The notes under the pieces were generated by a model. That model was not told the origin of the DNA. It searched no databases and saw only the letters and a program-made list of their open reading frames with translations. Below are positions 17,622-26,679 of a stretch of DNA of 64,000 nucleotides, one piece after another. Positions within the stretch are counted from its first letter, which is position 1, and the number at the start of each line of letters is the position of its first letter. The stretch is from Desulfobacterium sp. (GTDB lineage: Bacteria; Desulfobacterota; Desulfobacteria; Desulfobacterales; Desulfobacteraceae), in the NCBI GenBank assembly GCA_030145245.1, contig JAQYWC010000065.1, positions 62,001 through 126,000 on the forward strand, in the 5' to 3' direction. Both the position numbers and the translations under genes were made by a program.

Positions 17622-19646
17622 TCATTTTTCACCCACGGCAATGACACGGTTTCGCCCCTGCTCTTTGGCGACATATAGCGCCTTGTCCGCTTGACTGAGA
17701 AAGGTTGTAATGGACTGGCCCGAGGCCGGGCAATACCCAGCCACACCGATACTGACCGTCATCCGGAGGGAGACCCCCTGGTATTCAATGACATGGTTTT
17801 CCAGTTTCTTTCTGAATCTGTCGCAAAACAAACGGGCATTTTCCATGGAGGTGTCGGTGATCACCACAACAAATTCCTCCCCCCCGTACCGGCAGGGAAT
17901 ATCAGATTCCCGGGAGAATTCCCGGAGGAGCCCTGCCACCTGCCTCAGCACTTCGTCACCGGCCGGGTGGCCATGGGTGTCGTTTATTCTCTTGAAAAAA
18001 TCCAGATCCATCATGCCGAGGGCAAGTTTCCTGTCATACCGTTCCGCCCCCTTCATCTCACGCTCCAGCACGTCCATGAAATATCGACGGTTGTACAGGC
18101 CTGTCAATTCATCCCGGGTTGACATTTCCGTCATTTTTTTCACGGCCAGCCGCATCTCCTTATTGAGGCGATGTTTTTCAAGGGCGTTGGAAATCACCCT
18201 GAAAAGCGACTCCCTGGAGAGCCTTGCCTTTGCCAGATAATCATAGGCCCCTGACTTTATGATCTGGGAGGCGACCATATCATCCCCCATTCCTGTGATC
18301 ACGGCAACGGGAATATCGATCCCCTTTGATTCCATGGAGGTGAGAAAATCGAACACGGTTCCGCCCGGAAGGGTATGGTCCATGAGGATGATGTCCACCC
18401 CAGTGGTTTTGATCACCTCAAATGCATCCCCAAGATCTCTGACGTGGAACACCCGGATATCTCCTTTATCCAGAAGCAGATCCCTGATCCTTTTGCAGGC
18501 GGATTCATCGGCGTCTACACACAGAACTGAGATGGACGATTCAAGATCCATGGAAACAGGATCTCCGGGCTTGCGTTTAACCTCAAAAAGGGGAATGGTT
18601 TGAATTTTCCTGACCATCTCCGCAATCCTTTCTCCTGCGGTTTCGACCCTGGCAATATGGCGGTCCATTGCTTCGGGATCGTTCCGGTTCTGCTCTAACA
18701 ACCGAATATTCTCCAAAAGCTGGGACAAGGGCTGAATGATGCCATGGGCTGTGGCCCCGGCCATCTGCAAAAGCACCTTGAGCCGCTCCTCTTCAATCAC
18801 CGCCTCATGCTGTTGGACAATTTGACAGTTGGCCTTTGAAAGCTCCCGGGCAGTTTTTTTGAGCAGCTCCTCCATCGCCTTTCTTTCGGTGATATCAACC
18901 ATGCTGCCCACAAATCCTGCCACCCTGCCCTCCAGATCCCGATAGGACGCCTGATTCAAGATAATGTCCCGCTGCCGGCCAGCCTTGTCCAGTATCACGG
19001 TTTCAATGGTGACAGCCCCGGACCGATGGATCAGCTGGTGATCGATCCGATCATATCTGTCCCCGGCTTCTTTTGCAGCAATCTCATGCAGGCGCTTTCC
19101 CACAATCTTCTCCCTGGGAATGCCGAGAAAGGCCTCAAACGCCTTGTTGCATCCGGTGCATCTCCCTTCCCCATCCTTGTAGAAGATCGAATCCGGGATG
19201 GTCTCGATAAGGGTATTGAGAAAGGTATTCTTTTCATTAAGGACCCTGTCCGCCGCAATCTTTTCCATCGCATGGTGAACTGTTCGGACAAGGAGTTCCC
19301 TGGTCAGAACGGTTTTGATGAGATAATCGGTGGCACCGCTTCTCATGGCCCCCACCGCCACCATTTCACTGCCCTGGCCGGTCAGCAGGATCACCGGTGT
19401 CGTTGTGAAATTCGGATCTTTCGATAGTTCATTGAGCACCTCAATGCCGTCCATGTCCGGAAGGTTGTAATCCAAAAGGATGCAGTCCACCGGGGTTTGC
19501 CGGAGGATCGCCACGCCTTCCTCACCGGTCTCAGCTTCCATGAAGCGGTATTCCCGCTCCCCATCCTCTTTGAGCAGTCTCTGGTAGGTTGCCTGATCTT
19601 CAGGGCTGTCCTCGATGATCAGAATTTTCAGCGGTTTCTTACCCAT
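17622..19646 (-). CDS. Diguanylate cyclase with two receivers, PAS and a HisKA-like helix pair
   Basis: From the ATG at 19646 (GGAG ten bases upstream) the protein has 674 residues. Order: receiver 1 (Asp in LLDYNLPDMDG near 59), PAS about 140-255, a HisKA-like segment about 285-350 with MAGATAHGIIQPL but no ATPase domain, receiver 2 about 370-495 (ILMDHTLPGG), and GGDEF about 510-670 with the active GGEEF signature. An inhibitory I-site RESD stands five residues before GGEEF. It should make c-di-GMP from two GTP when phosphorylated, with product feedback. It is the last gene of a leftward operon with a single receiver, a membrane kinase and a periplasmic binding protein, whose overlaps show tight coupling. 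The leftover HisKA-like helices may serve as a dimer hub or docking site. Confidence 0.92.
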   Translation of the reverse strand: MGKKPLKILIIEDSPEDQATYQRLLKEDGEREYRFMEAETGEEGVAILRQTPVDCILLDYNLPDMDGIEVLNELSKDPNFTTTPVILLTGQGSEMVAVGAMRSGATDYLIKTVLTRELLVRTVHHAMEKIAADRVLNEKNTFLNTLIETIPDSIFYKDGEGRCTGCNKAFEAFLGIPREKIVGKRLHEIAAKEAGDRYDRIDHQLIHRSGAVTIETVILDKAGRQRDIILNQASYRDLEGRVAGFVGSMVDITERKAMEELLKKTARELSKANCQIVQQHEAVIEEERLKVLLQMAGATAHGIIQPLSQLLENIRLLEQNRNDPEAMDRHIARVETAGERIAEMVRKIQTIPLFEVKRKPGDPVSMDLESSISVLCVDADESACKRIRDLLLDKGDIRVFHVRDLGDAFEVIKTTGVDIILMDHTLPGGTVFDFLTSMESKGIDIPVAVITGMGDDMVASQIIKSGAYDYLAKARLSRESLFRVISNALEKHRLNKEMRLAVKKMTEMSTRDELTGLYNRRYFMDVLEREMKGAERYDRKLALGMMDLDFFKRINDTHGHPAGDEVLRQVAGLLREFSRESDIPCRYGGEEFVVVITDTSMENARLFCDRFRKKLENHVIEYQGVSLRMTVSIGVAGYCPASGQSITTFLSQADKALYVAKEQGRNRVIAVGEK

Positions 19647-19651
19647 ACATT

Positions 19652-20098
19652 TCACTCTCCCCTGGGAAGGATGACAATCTCAAACCAGTAGTTTGTCAGT
19701 CTCTGGATCGACTCCATAAATCCGTTAAGATCCACAGGCTTGGACAGATAGCTGCTGGCACCCGCATCATAACAGCCCTCAATATCCTGCTCATTGGTGG
19801 ATGTGGTTAAAATAATCACGGGAATATTTTTCAGGGTCCCGTCTTTTTTGATCTCCCTTAAGACCTCCCGGCCGTCCGTTCCCGGCAGGTTCAGGTCCAG
19901 GAGAATGATGCCGGGACGGGGGGATTTTTCCATATCCCGATATTCGCCCCGCCTGAACAGATAGTCCAGGGCCTCATCCCCGTCTTCGCATCGAAACACG
20001 GGGTTGGCGAGTCCCGATTTTTTAAAGGCCCGCAACGTTGTCTCATAATCTTCGGGACTGTCCTCAACAATCAGAATCGGTTGGCTGGACTTGACCAT
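19652..20098 (-). CDS. CheY-like single-domain response regulator
   Basis: The 148-residue protein is a stand-alone receiver of the subgroup with an extended C-terminal helix: acidic pair in ILIVEDSPED near residue 9, phospho-Asp in IILLDLNLPGTDG near residue 68, switch Thr in IILTTS and Lys in YLSKPVDL. It has no output domain, so it works as a phosphate shuttle or by binding a partner. AAGGAG before the ATG lies inside the end of the kinase gene, giving a 35-base overlap, and the stop is six bases from the diguanylate cyclase start. The likely route is kinase to this receiver or directly to receivers of the cyclase. Confidence 0.93.
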   Translation of the reverse strand: MVKSSQPILIVEDSPEDYETTLRAFKKSGLANPVFRCEDGDEALDYLFRRGEYRDMEKSPRPGIILLDLNLPGTDGREVLREIKKDGTLKNIPVIILTTSTNEQDIEGCYDAGASSYLSKPVDLNGFMESIQRLTNYWFEIVILPRGE

Positions 20099-22073
20099 GA
20101 TATTCTCCTTGCTTCAGGCTAAAATAGAAGGTGGTTCCCTCACCGGGCCGGGATGCCACCCAGATTTTCCCCCCATGGCGTTCCACGATTTTTTTCACAA
20201 TGGTGAGCCCGGCCCCTGTTCCCCCGCCAAATTTGTCCCGGCCGTGCAGCCTTTTGAAGATGGTGAAAATCTTTTTATGGTGTTTTTCCGGGATGCCGAT
20301 CCCGTTATCTTTCACATAAAAGATATAATGACCGGACGCTTCTCCGGGAACAGCCGGATTAACACCCGTTTCGATCCGTTTTTCAGCCTTGTCATTGTAT
20401 TTTATAGCATTGGTAAAAAGGTTACAAAACACCTCATTGATGCGCACACTGTCACACCAGATGACCGGTAACGGCTGAGGCACCCGGATATGGACATTCT
20501 GCCCTTCAAAGGAGGGCATGATGGCCCCGGTCACCTCCCTGACCACAGCGTTCAGGTCCACCCGTTCAAAGGCAAGCTCAGTGCGGCCGACCCTGGAATA
20601 TTCCAGCAGGGACTCGATCAGGGACTCTTCCCGCCGGGCCAGGCGGATCAGGGTTTTCAGCTTTGAGCGGCCATCATCATCCAGAATATCCCCGTAATCC
20701 TCCATGAGAAACCCGGAGTAGTTGGCGATCCCCCGGAGGGGCTCCTTCAGGTCATGGGAGGCGACATAAGCAAAATCATCCAGCTCCCTGTTGCTTCTCT
20801 CCAGTGCCTCTCTCTGCTTTTCAAGCCTCACTTCAAGCTCTTTTCGCTGGGTCACATCATTAATCATCAGCAGCAGGTGAGCCTGACCGCCGGAAGAGAA
20901 CCTGGAAAGATAAGAGTCTATCCAGACCTCCCGACCGAATGTGGTGACCAAATGGGATTCAAGATGCCGGTCCGACCCATCTGCAACCACAGCCCGGGCA
21001 GCTGCCAAAAGCCCGGTTTGCTTCCAGGAATCGATCCGGTTATAGTTCTGTTCCAGAATCTGCTCCTGGCTGGTGCCGATGATCCGGGCTGTGGAGCGGT
21101 TGGCCAGCATGCACTGGCCCGTGGCATCATAGGACACGATGGCAAGGGGGGATGCGGAGATCAGTTTCTGGTTGAATTCCAGGGACTCCCGCAACTCCCC
21201 CTCTGTTTTCTTTCGCACCCGGATCTCCTCGGTCAGGGCGGCGTTGGTTTCGTTCAGGTCCTCGGTACGGGCCTGAATCTCCTCCTCCAGGTGGCTTTGC
21301 CAGTTTGCCTGCCGGATCCGGTAGCTTTGGATCGCCCCTGCCATCTCCTCCATGCTGCGGGCAAGCTCCCCAAGCTCATCCCTGGAGCGGATATCTATTC
21401 TGTCCACATCCTCCAGGCCGGCAATGGCTTTGGCCGCATCCTTAAGCCGGGAGACAGGGATGATAAGAAAACTTCTGAAGATGAAAAAGATCAGGAAAAA
21501 ACCAACAACAATGCATAGTAAGGCAATCCCGAAGGTGGCATTGCGGATACTCCTGGCTGAAGCAGTCACCTCGCTTGCGGAAATGGCATAAATCACAGAC
21601 CAGCTCCAGGGCTTGAAATAACGCCCCACATAGATCTCCTTCCCCTGGGCGGTCTTGAGCTCTCCTTTAATCTCGCCGTCAGGCTGGGAAGCGATCCGGG
21701 TCGCCACATCACGCCACAGGGGTTCAGCATGGTTCAGCCCGTGTTTGCTGCTGAAAACAGCCCTGCCGGACGGGTCCAGGATCACCAGGTGGGACGATTG
21801 CAGATAGTGGAACGTTTTTGCCTCTACCAGGGCAAGCTCCTGATATTTTCTCACAAAAGAGTCCACCTTTGTCAGCCGGTTCTTCTCCAGCACCCCGTAC
21901 ATCCGTTTTAAAGAATGGTCCATGAAGTCGTCCAGCTCCAGGGTCATGACAAGCTCCATGGATTTTCGCAGGCTTTGGGTTGAGGTAATCACAGACCATG
22001 AGCCAAGGAAGAGGATCGCCAGGGAAACCATGGGCAGGATGGCCAGGCTGGTTTTAGTTTGAAGCCTCATCAT
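20064..22073 (-). CDS. Membrane sensor histidine kinase (periplasmic Cache-like sensor, HAMP, PAS, HisKA, HATPase)
   Basis: The 669-residue kinase has a first membrane helix at about 9-30 (LAILPMVSLAILFLGSWSVI), a periplasmic region of about 150 residues with a small Cache-like sensor, a second helix at about 178-200 (IALLCIVVGFFLIFFIF), HAMP to about 265, a coiled coil, PAS about 290-405, HisKA with FAYVASHDLKEPLRGI, and an HATPase_c of the bacteriophytochrome-like group (DNGIGIPEKHHKKIFTIFKR). It should autophosphorylate in response to a periplasmic signal and feed the receivers encoded directly downstream. The start overlaps the binding protein gene by four bases and the end overlaps the receiver gene by 35 bases, which argues for translational coupling and for a sensory pair made of binding protein and kinase. 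Confidence 0.93.
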   Translation of the reverse strand: MMRLQTKTSLAILPMVSLAILFLGSWSVITSTQSLRKSMELVMTLELDDFMDHSLKRMYGVLEKNRLTKVDSFVRKYQELALVEAKTFHYLQSSHLVILDPSGRAVFSSKHGLNHAEPLWRDVATRIASQPDGEIKGELKTAQGKEIYVGRYFKPWSWSVIYAISASEVTASARSIRNATFGIALLCIVVGFFLIFFIFRSFLIIPVSRLKDAAKAIAGLEDVDRIDIRSRDELGELARSMEEMAGAIQSYRIRQANWQSHLEEEIQARTEDLNETNAALTEEIRVRKKTEGELRESLEFNQKLISASPLAIVSYDATGQCMLANRSTARIIGTSQEQILEQNYNRIDSWKQTGLLAAARAVVADGSDRHLESHLVTTFGREVWIDSYLSRFSSGGQAHLLLMINDVTQRKELEVRLEKQREALERSNRELDDFAYVASHDLKEPLRGIANYSGFLMEDYGDILDDDGRSKLKTLIRLARREESLIESLLEYSRVGRTELAFERVDLNAVVREVTGAIMPSFEGQNVHIRVPQPLPVIWCDSVRINEVFCNLFTNAIKYNDKAEKRIETGVNPAVPGEASGHYIFYVKDNGIGIPEKHHKKIFTIFKRLHGRDKFGGGTGAGLTIVKKIVERHGGKIWVASRPGEGTTFYFSLKQGEYHGQVQPTDSDC

Positions 22074-23131
22074 TTCTCCAGTCTGTAGATATGCTCTCCG
22101 GCAAGTTCCAGCAGGTCCGGCGGCACGACAATCTTGTTTTCCAGGGCTGTGGTCAGGTTGATGCCCAGTTCAAAAGAGGTGGGCGGAGTGACCGGAATCT
22201 TGCCCGGATCCGCCCCTTTCAGAATCGCATCCGCCAGCATGGCGGTCTCCCGGCCACTGGCCTCGATGCTGGGGGTGAGGTGGAGCAGGGCACCCAGTTT
22301 AACGCTTTCCAGTTTGGTTCCCATCACAACCGGTGCCGAAGAGTGTTCCAGAAGCGCCCGTGTATACGCCCCGACCTCTCCCAGGGGCCCGGAGGGCTCC
22401 CACCAGAAATCCACCTGGTCCCTGATGATTTCGACCCCCTGGATCACCTCCTTCAGCATGCCGGGCAGGCCCTGGGGGACTTTCCTGTACGCCACCTGAA
22501 ATGGAACAAACAGAATATCGCCCCGGCTTTTAGCAGCTGCAGACAGTTCCCTCAGGTCCCCTACTGCTGAAGGGTAGGAGGAGTGAACAAAGCCCATACG
22601 GACCGGTTTTCCTGCAACCGGTTCCCCAATGAGCCCCATCACCATATCGATCCTGGTTTCTCTATCGATCATATGCACCTTTCCGGTGATATTCGTGCCT
22701 GTTGGGTCCCCCACCTTCCGGATCAGGCCCGCCCCCACCGGATCGGAGACCGTCATGAAAAGAAGCGGTATGCCCGTGCCTTTCAGCACCCTGGCTGCGG
22801 TCTGGGAGGCCAGGGTAGCATTGGTCACCACAAGATCCGGAGCTCCCCCGGTCAGCGCCTCTCTGAGCAGGCTTTCCGCCCGTGTCCTGTCGCCATTGGG
22901 CTGAAGGAGCACAAGCCTCATATTTTCGCCCTCTTTATATCCCATCTCCCCAAGCTGGGTCAGAAACCAGCGGCTGTGCTCCAGCACCACAGGTACCGGC
23001 ATGGTTTCCATGAGAATAATCCGCTTGATCTTCCCGGCACAGGAAGGTGAGGCGACGCCGAACAAAAGCGCTGCCAGGCAAAAGATAAACATAAAACGTT
23101 TAATAGAATCAGCAGATGTACGGTTTGACAT
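22070..23131 (-). CDS. Periplasmic ABC-type binding protein (TrpX-like, ABC_sub_bind family) serving a kinase
   Basis: The 353-residue protein has an N-terminal signal peptide (MFIFCLAALLFGVASPSCAG region) followed by two type-I periplasmic binding lobes: an ILMETMPVPVVLEHSRWF start, APDLVVTNATLASQTAARVL, and the late TPPTSFELGINLTTALE motif usual for the TrpX/YtrX substrate-binding family. Such proteins normally deliver aromatic or other small ligands to an ABC permease, but no permease or ATPase gene is near. Its stop overlaps the start of a membrane histidine kinase by four bases, so the ligand-bound form probably stimulates that kinase. The same gene order recurs at 48.9-53.0 kb with a distant binding protein. 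Confidence 0.88.
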   Translation of the reverse strand: MSNRTSADSIKRFMFIFCLAALLFGVASPSCAGKIKRIILMETMPVPVVLEHSRWFLTQLGEMGYKEGENMRLVLLQPNGDRTRAESLLREALTGGAPDLVVTNATLASQTAARVLKGTGIPLLFMTVSDPVGAGLIRKVGDPTGTNITGKVHMIDRETRIDMVMGLIGEPVAGKPVRMGFVHSSYPSAVGDLRELSAAAKSRGDILFVPFQVAYRKVPQGLPGMLKEVIQGVEIIRDQVDFWWEPSGPLGEVGAYTRALLEHSSAPVVMGTKLESVKLGALLHLTPSIEASGRETAMLADAILKGADPGKIPVTPPTSFELGINLTTALENKIVVPPDLLELAGEHIYRLEK

Positions 23132-23236
23132 AACGCCCCCTCCAAGCAGGCTAAAGGATTAATATCCTCTTTATCTTTTGAACTTAATGGGAATCTGCCT
23201 GTTGTCAATGATGGACGGTGTCATTTAAAGCGGGAG

Positions 23237-25597
23237 TTAAAGCTTTTTCAGCGTTAGTTCAAATTTTTCCGGAACCCCGGCTTTTCTCTTCTCAAGGACC
23301 TTCACCCCCTGGCAGGATTTCTGAACCGTTGTTGAACTGAATTGCCCGGTCAGCACCGTTTCCTGGGCAATGGTCCCTTTGACGGCTATTTCAGCTGTGC
23401 CTGGGCATTTCCGGCTCCACTCAATCAGGGCAAACCGCTCCTGTTCAAGCTTATGCACCTCAGCCTCCACCCCGGGCCTTGCAGCAGCCTCCTTCTCCTT
23501 TATGGTGGTCAGCTTTTTGCCAATGGCCTTTTTCCGTACATTAAGATCCTTGAGTGAAGCCCATGAGGATGCCAGTCTCTTTTCAAGGCCCTTCACAAGA
23601 TTGACGGTCTTGGCCCTTTCCTCGTCCGTTCCTGTGCCATGGGCGGTTTCAAGGTGATGCCGGGCCTTGTCTCTTTCCTGTTCAGCCTTGTCATGGAAGC
23701 GTTTGAGACCCACCATCTTATCAAAGATCCGCTTGATCTCCCCCTTAAGTTCCCTGGCCCTGTTTCCAAGTTTATCGATCTCTTCCATGGTGCGGGCCAT
23801 ATGGTTGGCGATCCTTTCAAGCTCGATCACCAGGTGATCCTCCCTGCCGGCGCTGATACGGCAGGGCACGGTGACGTCACTTCCCACCCCCCCGGCCGCA
23901 ACACCCCCCTTTGCCGAAATCCGGGAGGCGATGATCCGGCTCTTTTCGGCCCGGCAGCGACCACTGATGATAATGGTGGAGTCCAGGATCTCATGGTCCA
24001 CAATAACATCGCCAAAGGCCTCGATGGTCGAGTTGTGTATATACCTCGCCCGGACACTGCCCTGGGTTTTAATAACGGCATTTGTGATGCCGATGGATAC
24101 CGAGATATCGTCGAGGCTCACAATATCGCCCCCCCTGATTTCCCGGGCGTTTACCCTGCCTGCCTGAACCGGATAGGCCCCGGTCAGGATACCTGTCACC
24201 TTGATGTCGGAGAACGCCTGGATGGGCCCGAACCTTAAATCCGCATCATCGAGAACATTGACCTCGGGGAAAACATAAGGACGCCCCAGGAGAGATACAA
24301 AAGGAACTCCCCGGATGCCTGAAAACACCTTAAACTTTTCCCTGGAAAGCCGTGCGCCCCTGCCGCAGCTGAAACTGGATCTTCTGTGGGGCAGCGCCGT
24401 TGCCACACTGTTGCCAAGGACATCCCTTCCCTGGGTGGTTGTCCCACGCCGTCCCAATGTGGCCAGGGCCTCCCCCCGTTCCACCCGGGTCCCGGGCAGG
24501 TTCTCCCCCGCCCCCTCGGTTTGGGTCTCAAACAGGTAGTCCACCCGGATCTCTCCCAGCAGCAGGGGCAGATCGCCCTTTGCTGCCATGAAACAAGGCA
24601 TTTTTTTGTCCATGCAGCACTGGATCAAAGCATCGCTCAGCAGGCCGTGGACAACCCCCTTCCCGGCCAGGGCCGCTTTGAGTCCGGCCATGGACAGGTC
24701 GCCTTTCCTGGTTTTCGGCACCTCGACCCAGGCCTCCATGGCATCATCGGAGATCACAATGCCGATCTTATCATCCGGAGCAGCGTCAAGCGCTTCCCCG
24801 CCTGGAACCGTATCCAGCCGGTTCTGTTCGGCCAGGATCAAATCCCGCTGCCCACGGGTTAAAAAGCCCTTTAAAACCATGATATCTCCAAGGAGCCGGA
24901 TGGTTCCCTGGCGCTTGAACGCTATCACCTGGCTCTTCAGGGAGGCGTCCACCTGTTCCTTTGTTGCAAACGCATTTTCAACCACGGTGGCGGCAAAGAT
25001 CTTGTCCAGATCCCGTATCCTGAGGAAATCCAGCACTTCAGGGGTAAGTTCCAGGGCCCCAGGGCCGCTTGGCACCGCCTCTTCCACGGCGGAGCGAACT
25101 TCCAGGCGCTTTTGTTCCCGGGCAATAATCTCCTTCTGTTCCGGGGTGATCACCCCGGAGCCCACAAGGATATCACCGATCAGCCGTTTAAGCTTGGCCT
25201 TTCTGAACTCCTGGAGCTGTTCCTTCAGAGCCGCGTCCACCTGCTCCCTTGTAACAAATCCCCTTTCAACAGCCAGCTGACCGAATTTCTCCCCCTGCCG
25301 CTTAATGACAAGGAACTCCCGTATGAGGGAAAGCAGGCTTATCTGGTACTCGGTGGCCAGCTTCTCCTGCTTCATGAGTTGAACAAAGGAGAGATCGGTC
25401 TGCTTCGACAGGATAAGGAGACGGTCCAGCTGTCGGCTGTTGATGGTGCCGTATTGGAGGGCAAGCTCTCCCATGGTAGGAACATCCGGGCTCTGTTTCA
25501 CGATTATCCATTCCAGTTTTAAGGTATAAGTAGTACTCCCTCCCCTTTTCTTAACTAAATCCGTGCCTGTGTCAAGGGTTTCCTCCCAAGGAATCAC
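23237..25597 (-). CDS. FapA-like (DUF342) protein
   Basis: The frame encodes up to 786 residues. The middle, about 330-560, is the DUF342/FapA polymer-like beta region with repeated short strands and gly-rich turns (VRARYIHNSTIEAFGDVIVDH, GRCRAEKSRIIASRISAKGG), followed by a long coiled coil (about 590-720). The first 270 residues contain three copies of a motif seen in GspE/PilB N-termini and related proteins (GELALQYGTINSRQLDRLL; QLAVERGFVTREQVDAAL; a third near 215 with ENAFATKEQVDASL), each about 35 residues. FapA homologues occur in bacteria and regulate cell-surface or division machinery; no catalytic role is known. The first 40 residues are uncertain: a GTG at 25501 or the ATG at 25474 may be the true start. 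Its stop lies about 105 bases from the binding protein gene on the same strand. Confidence 0.85.
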   Translation of the reverse strand: MIPWEETLDTGTDLVKKRGGSTTYTLKLEWIIVKQSPDVPTMGELALQYGTINSRQLDRLLILSKQTDLSFVQLMKQEKLATEYQISLLSLIREFLVIKRQGEKFGQLAVERGFVTREQVDAALKEQLQEFRKAKLKRLIGDILVGSGVITPEQKEIIAREQKRLEVRSAVEEAVPSGPGALELTPEVLDFLRIRDLDKIFAATVVENAFATKEQVDASLKSQVIAFKRQGTIRLLGDIMVLKGFLTRGQRDLILAEQNRLDTVPGGEALDAAPDDKIGIVISDDAMEAWVEVPKTRKGDLSMAGLKAALAGKGVVHGLLSDALIQCCMDKKMPCFMAAKGDLPLLLGEIRVDYLFETQTEGAGENLPGTRVERGEALATLGRRGTTTQGRDVLGNSVATALPHRRSSFSCGRGARLSREKFKVFSGIRGVPFVSLLGRPYVFPEVNVLDDADLRFGPIQAFSDIKVTGILTGAYPVQAGRVNAREIRGGDIVSLDDISVSIGITNAVIKTQGSVRARYIHNSTIEAFGDVIVDHEILDSTIIISGRCRAEKSRIIASRISAKGGVAAGGVGSDVTVPCRISAGREDHLVIELERIANHMARTMEEIDKLGNRARELKGEIKRIFDKMVGLKRFHDKAEQERDKARHHLETAHGTGTDEERAKTVNLVKGLEKRLASSWASLKDLNVRKKAIGKKLTTIKEKEAAARPGVEAEVHKLEQERFALIEWSRKCPGTAEIAVKGTIAQETVLTGQFSSTTVQKSCQGVKVLEKRKAGVPEKFELTLKKL

Positions 25598-25710
25598 CAG
25601 GTTCTCCTTGAGAAAGAAAAGAGGGTGTGATAGTTATTTAATCTTTTACCATGGGACGCGTTTAATCCGTCACCATGCTACCCTAAAATCCAAAACGTGT
25701 ACATTTTATT

Positions 25711-26610
25711 ATGAGAATAGTAACAAGACCCGATTTTGATGGAATTGTCTGCGCCGTAGTCATCCATGAGTCCGAGGAGATCAACGCCCCGGCCCTCTGG
25801 ATCGAACCGAGCCAGGTTCAGAACAGGGAAGCCGAGATCCGGGAGGGTGATATCATGGCAAACCTTCCCCATGATCCCCGCTGCTCTGTCTGGTTTGACC
25901 ACCACGTCTCCAACCAAACAGAGGAGAAGATCGAAGGGGCCTTTGAGATCGCCCCCTCTGCAGCCGGGGTCGCCTATGGGTACTACAAAAGCGCCAACCG
26001 GCTGACCAGGGATTATGACGAACTGATCCGTTGGACCGACATCATCGATGCGGCCGACCTCAACGAGGACCAGGTCCTTCGTCCCGAGGCCTACCCCTAC
26101 GTCCTTCTCTCCATGACCGTGAAAAACCATGATGACACAGATCCCCCCTATTGGAACAAGCTTGTTGCCATGTTGCGGGAACAGACCATCCTTGAGGTGA
26201 TGGAGGATCCGGAGGTGAAACAGCGGTGCAACAAAGTGGTGGAGGAGAACCGCCTCTATGTGGACGTCCTGAAGCAGCACACCGTCATCCACCATGGGAC
26301 CATCTCAATTGCCGATTTCCGGTCCATGGACACCGTTCCCTCGGGAAACCGGTTCCTCACCTACTCCCTCTTCCCCCAGAGCCATGCCAGCATCAAGATC
26401 CGGTATGCCGACCCGGAGAAAAAGAGAGTTCTCATGAGCATCGGTCATTCGATCTTCAACCCAACCTGCCGGGTCAACGTGGGCAAGCTGCTTTCCAACT
26501 ATGGCGGCGGCGGCCATGCCGGTGCAGGCGGATGCAGCCTGGATGCCCGGGATGCCGACAGGGTCCTGGAAGAGGTTCTGGCAATTCTTAAGGCCAACCG
26601 GGAGAGTTAG
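25711..26610 (+). CDS. DHH/DHHA1-family phosphoesterase (exopolyphosphatase or nanoRNase-like)
   Basis: The 299-residue protein begins with RPDFDGIVCAVVIHE, where D-x-D binds metal, and carries the name motif in WFDHHVSNQ near residue 69; the C-terminal DHHA1 domain ends in the substrate-binding GGGGHAGAGG near residue 266. Such enzymes cleave phosphate esters such as short oligonucleotides, pAp, c-di-AMP products or polyphosphate with two Mn ions. The start lacks a strong ribosome site, but the N-terminal motif leaves no room for a later start. Its neighbours are phosphate transporters; a role in phosphate or nucleotide turnover is plausible but not shown. The gene converges on the Pit transporter gene. 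Confidence 0.9.
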   Translation: MRIVTRPDFDGIVCAVVIHESEEINAPALWIEPSQVQNREAEIREGDIMANLPHDPRCSVWFDHHVSNQTEEKIEGAFEIAPSAAGVAYGYYKSANRLTRDYDELIRWTDIIDAADLNEDQVLRPEAYPYVLLSMTVKNHDDTDPPYWNKLVAMLREQTILEVMEDPEVKQRCNKVVEENRLYVDVLKQHTVIHHGTISIADFRSMDTVPSGNRFLTYSLFPQSHASIKIRYADPEKKRVLMSIGHSIFNPTCRVNVGKLLSNYGGGGHAGAGGCSLDARDADRVLEEVLAILKANRES

Positions 26611-26642
26611 CCTGACCTGGACAAGCCTGAATCAAAGAAGCT

Positions 26643-26679
26643 CTCTGATTATCCTGCCAAAATAACGCGAAAATCAGAG
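26643..26679. terminator. Weak hairpin between convergent genes
   Basis: CTCTGATT at 26643-26650 and AATCAGAG at 26672-26679 form an eight-pair stem with a 21-base loop between the DHH gene and the convergent Pit gene. There is no clear T run, so termination is only likely from position. Confidence 0.35.

Noticed and set aside
20754-21518. 254-codon plus-strand ORF opposite the membrane kinase
   Set aside because: It is antisense to HAMP, PAS and HisKA coding sequence and shows no features of its own.
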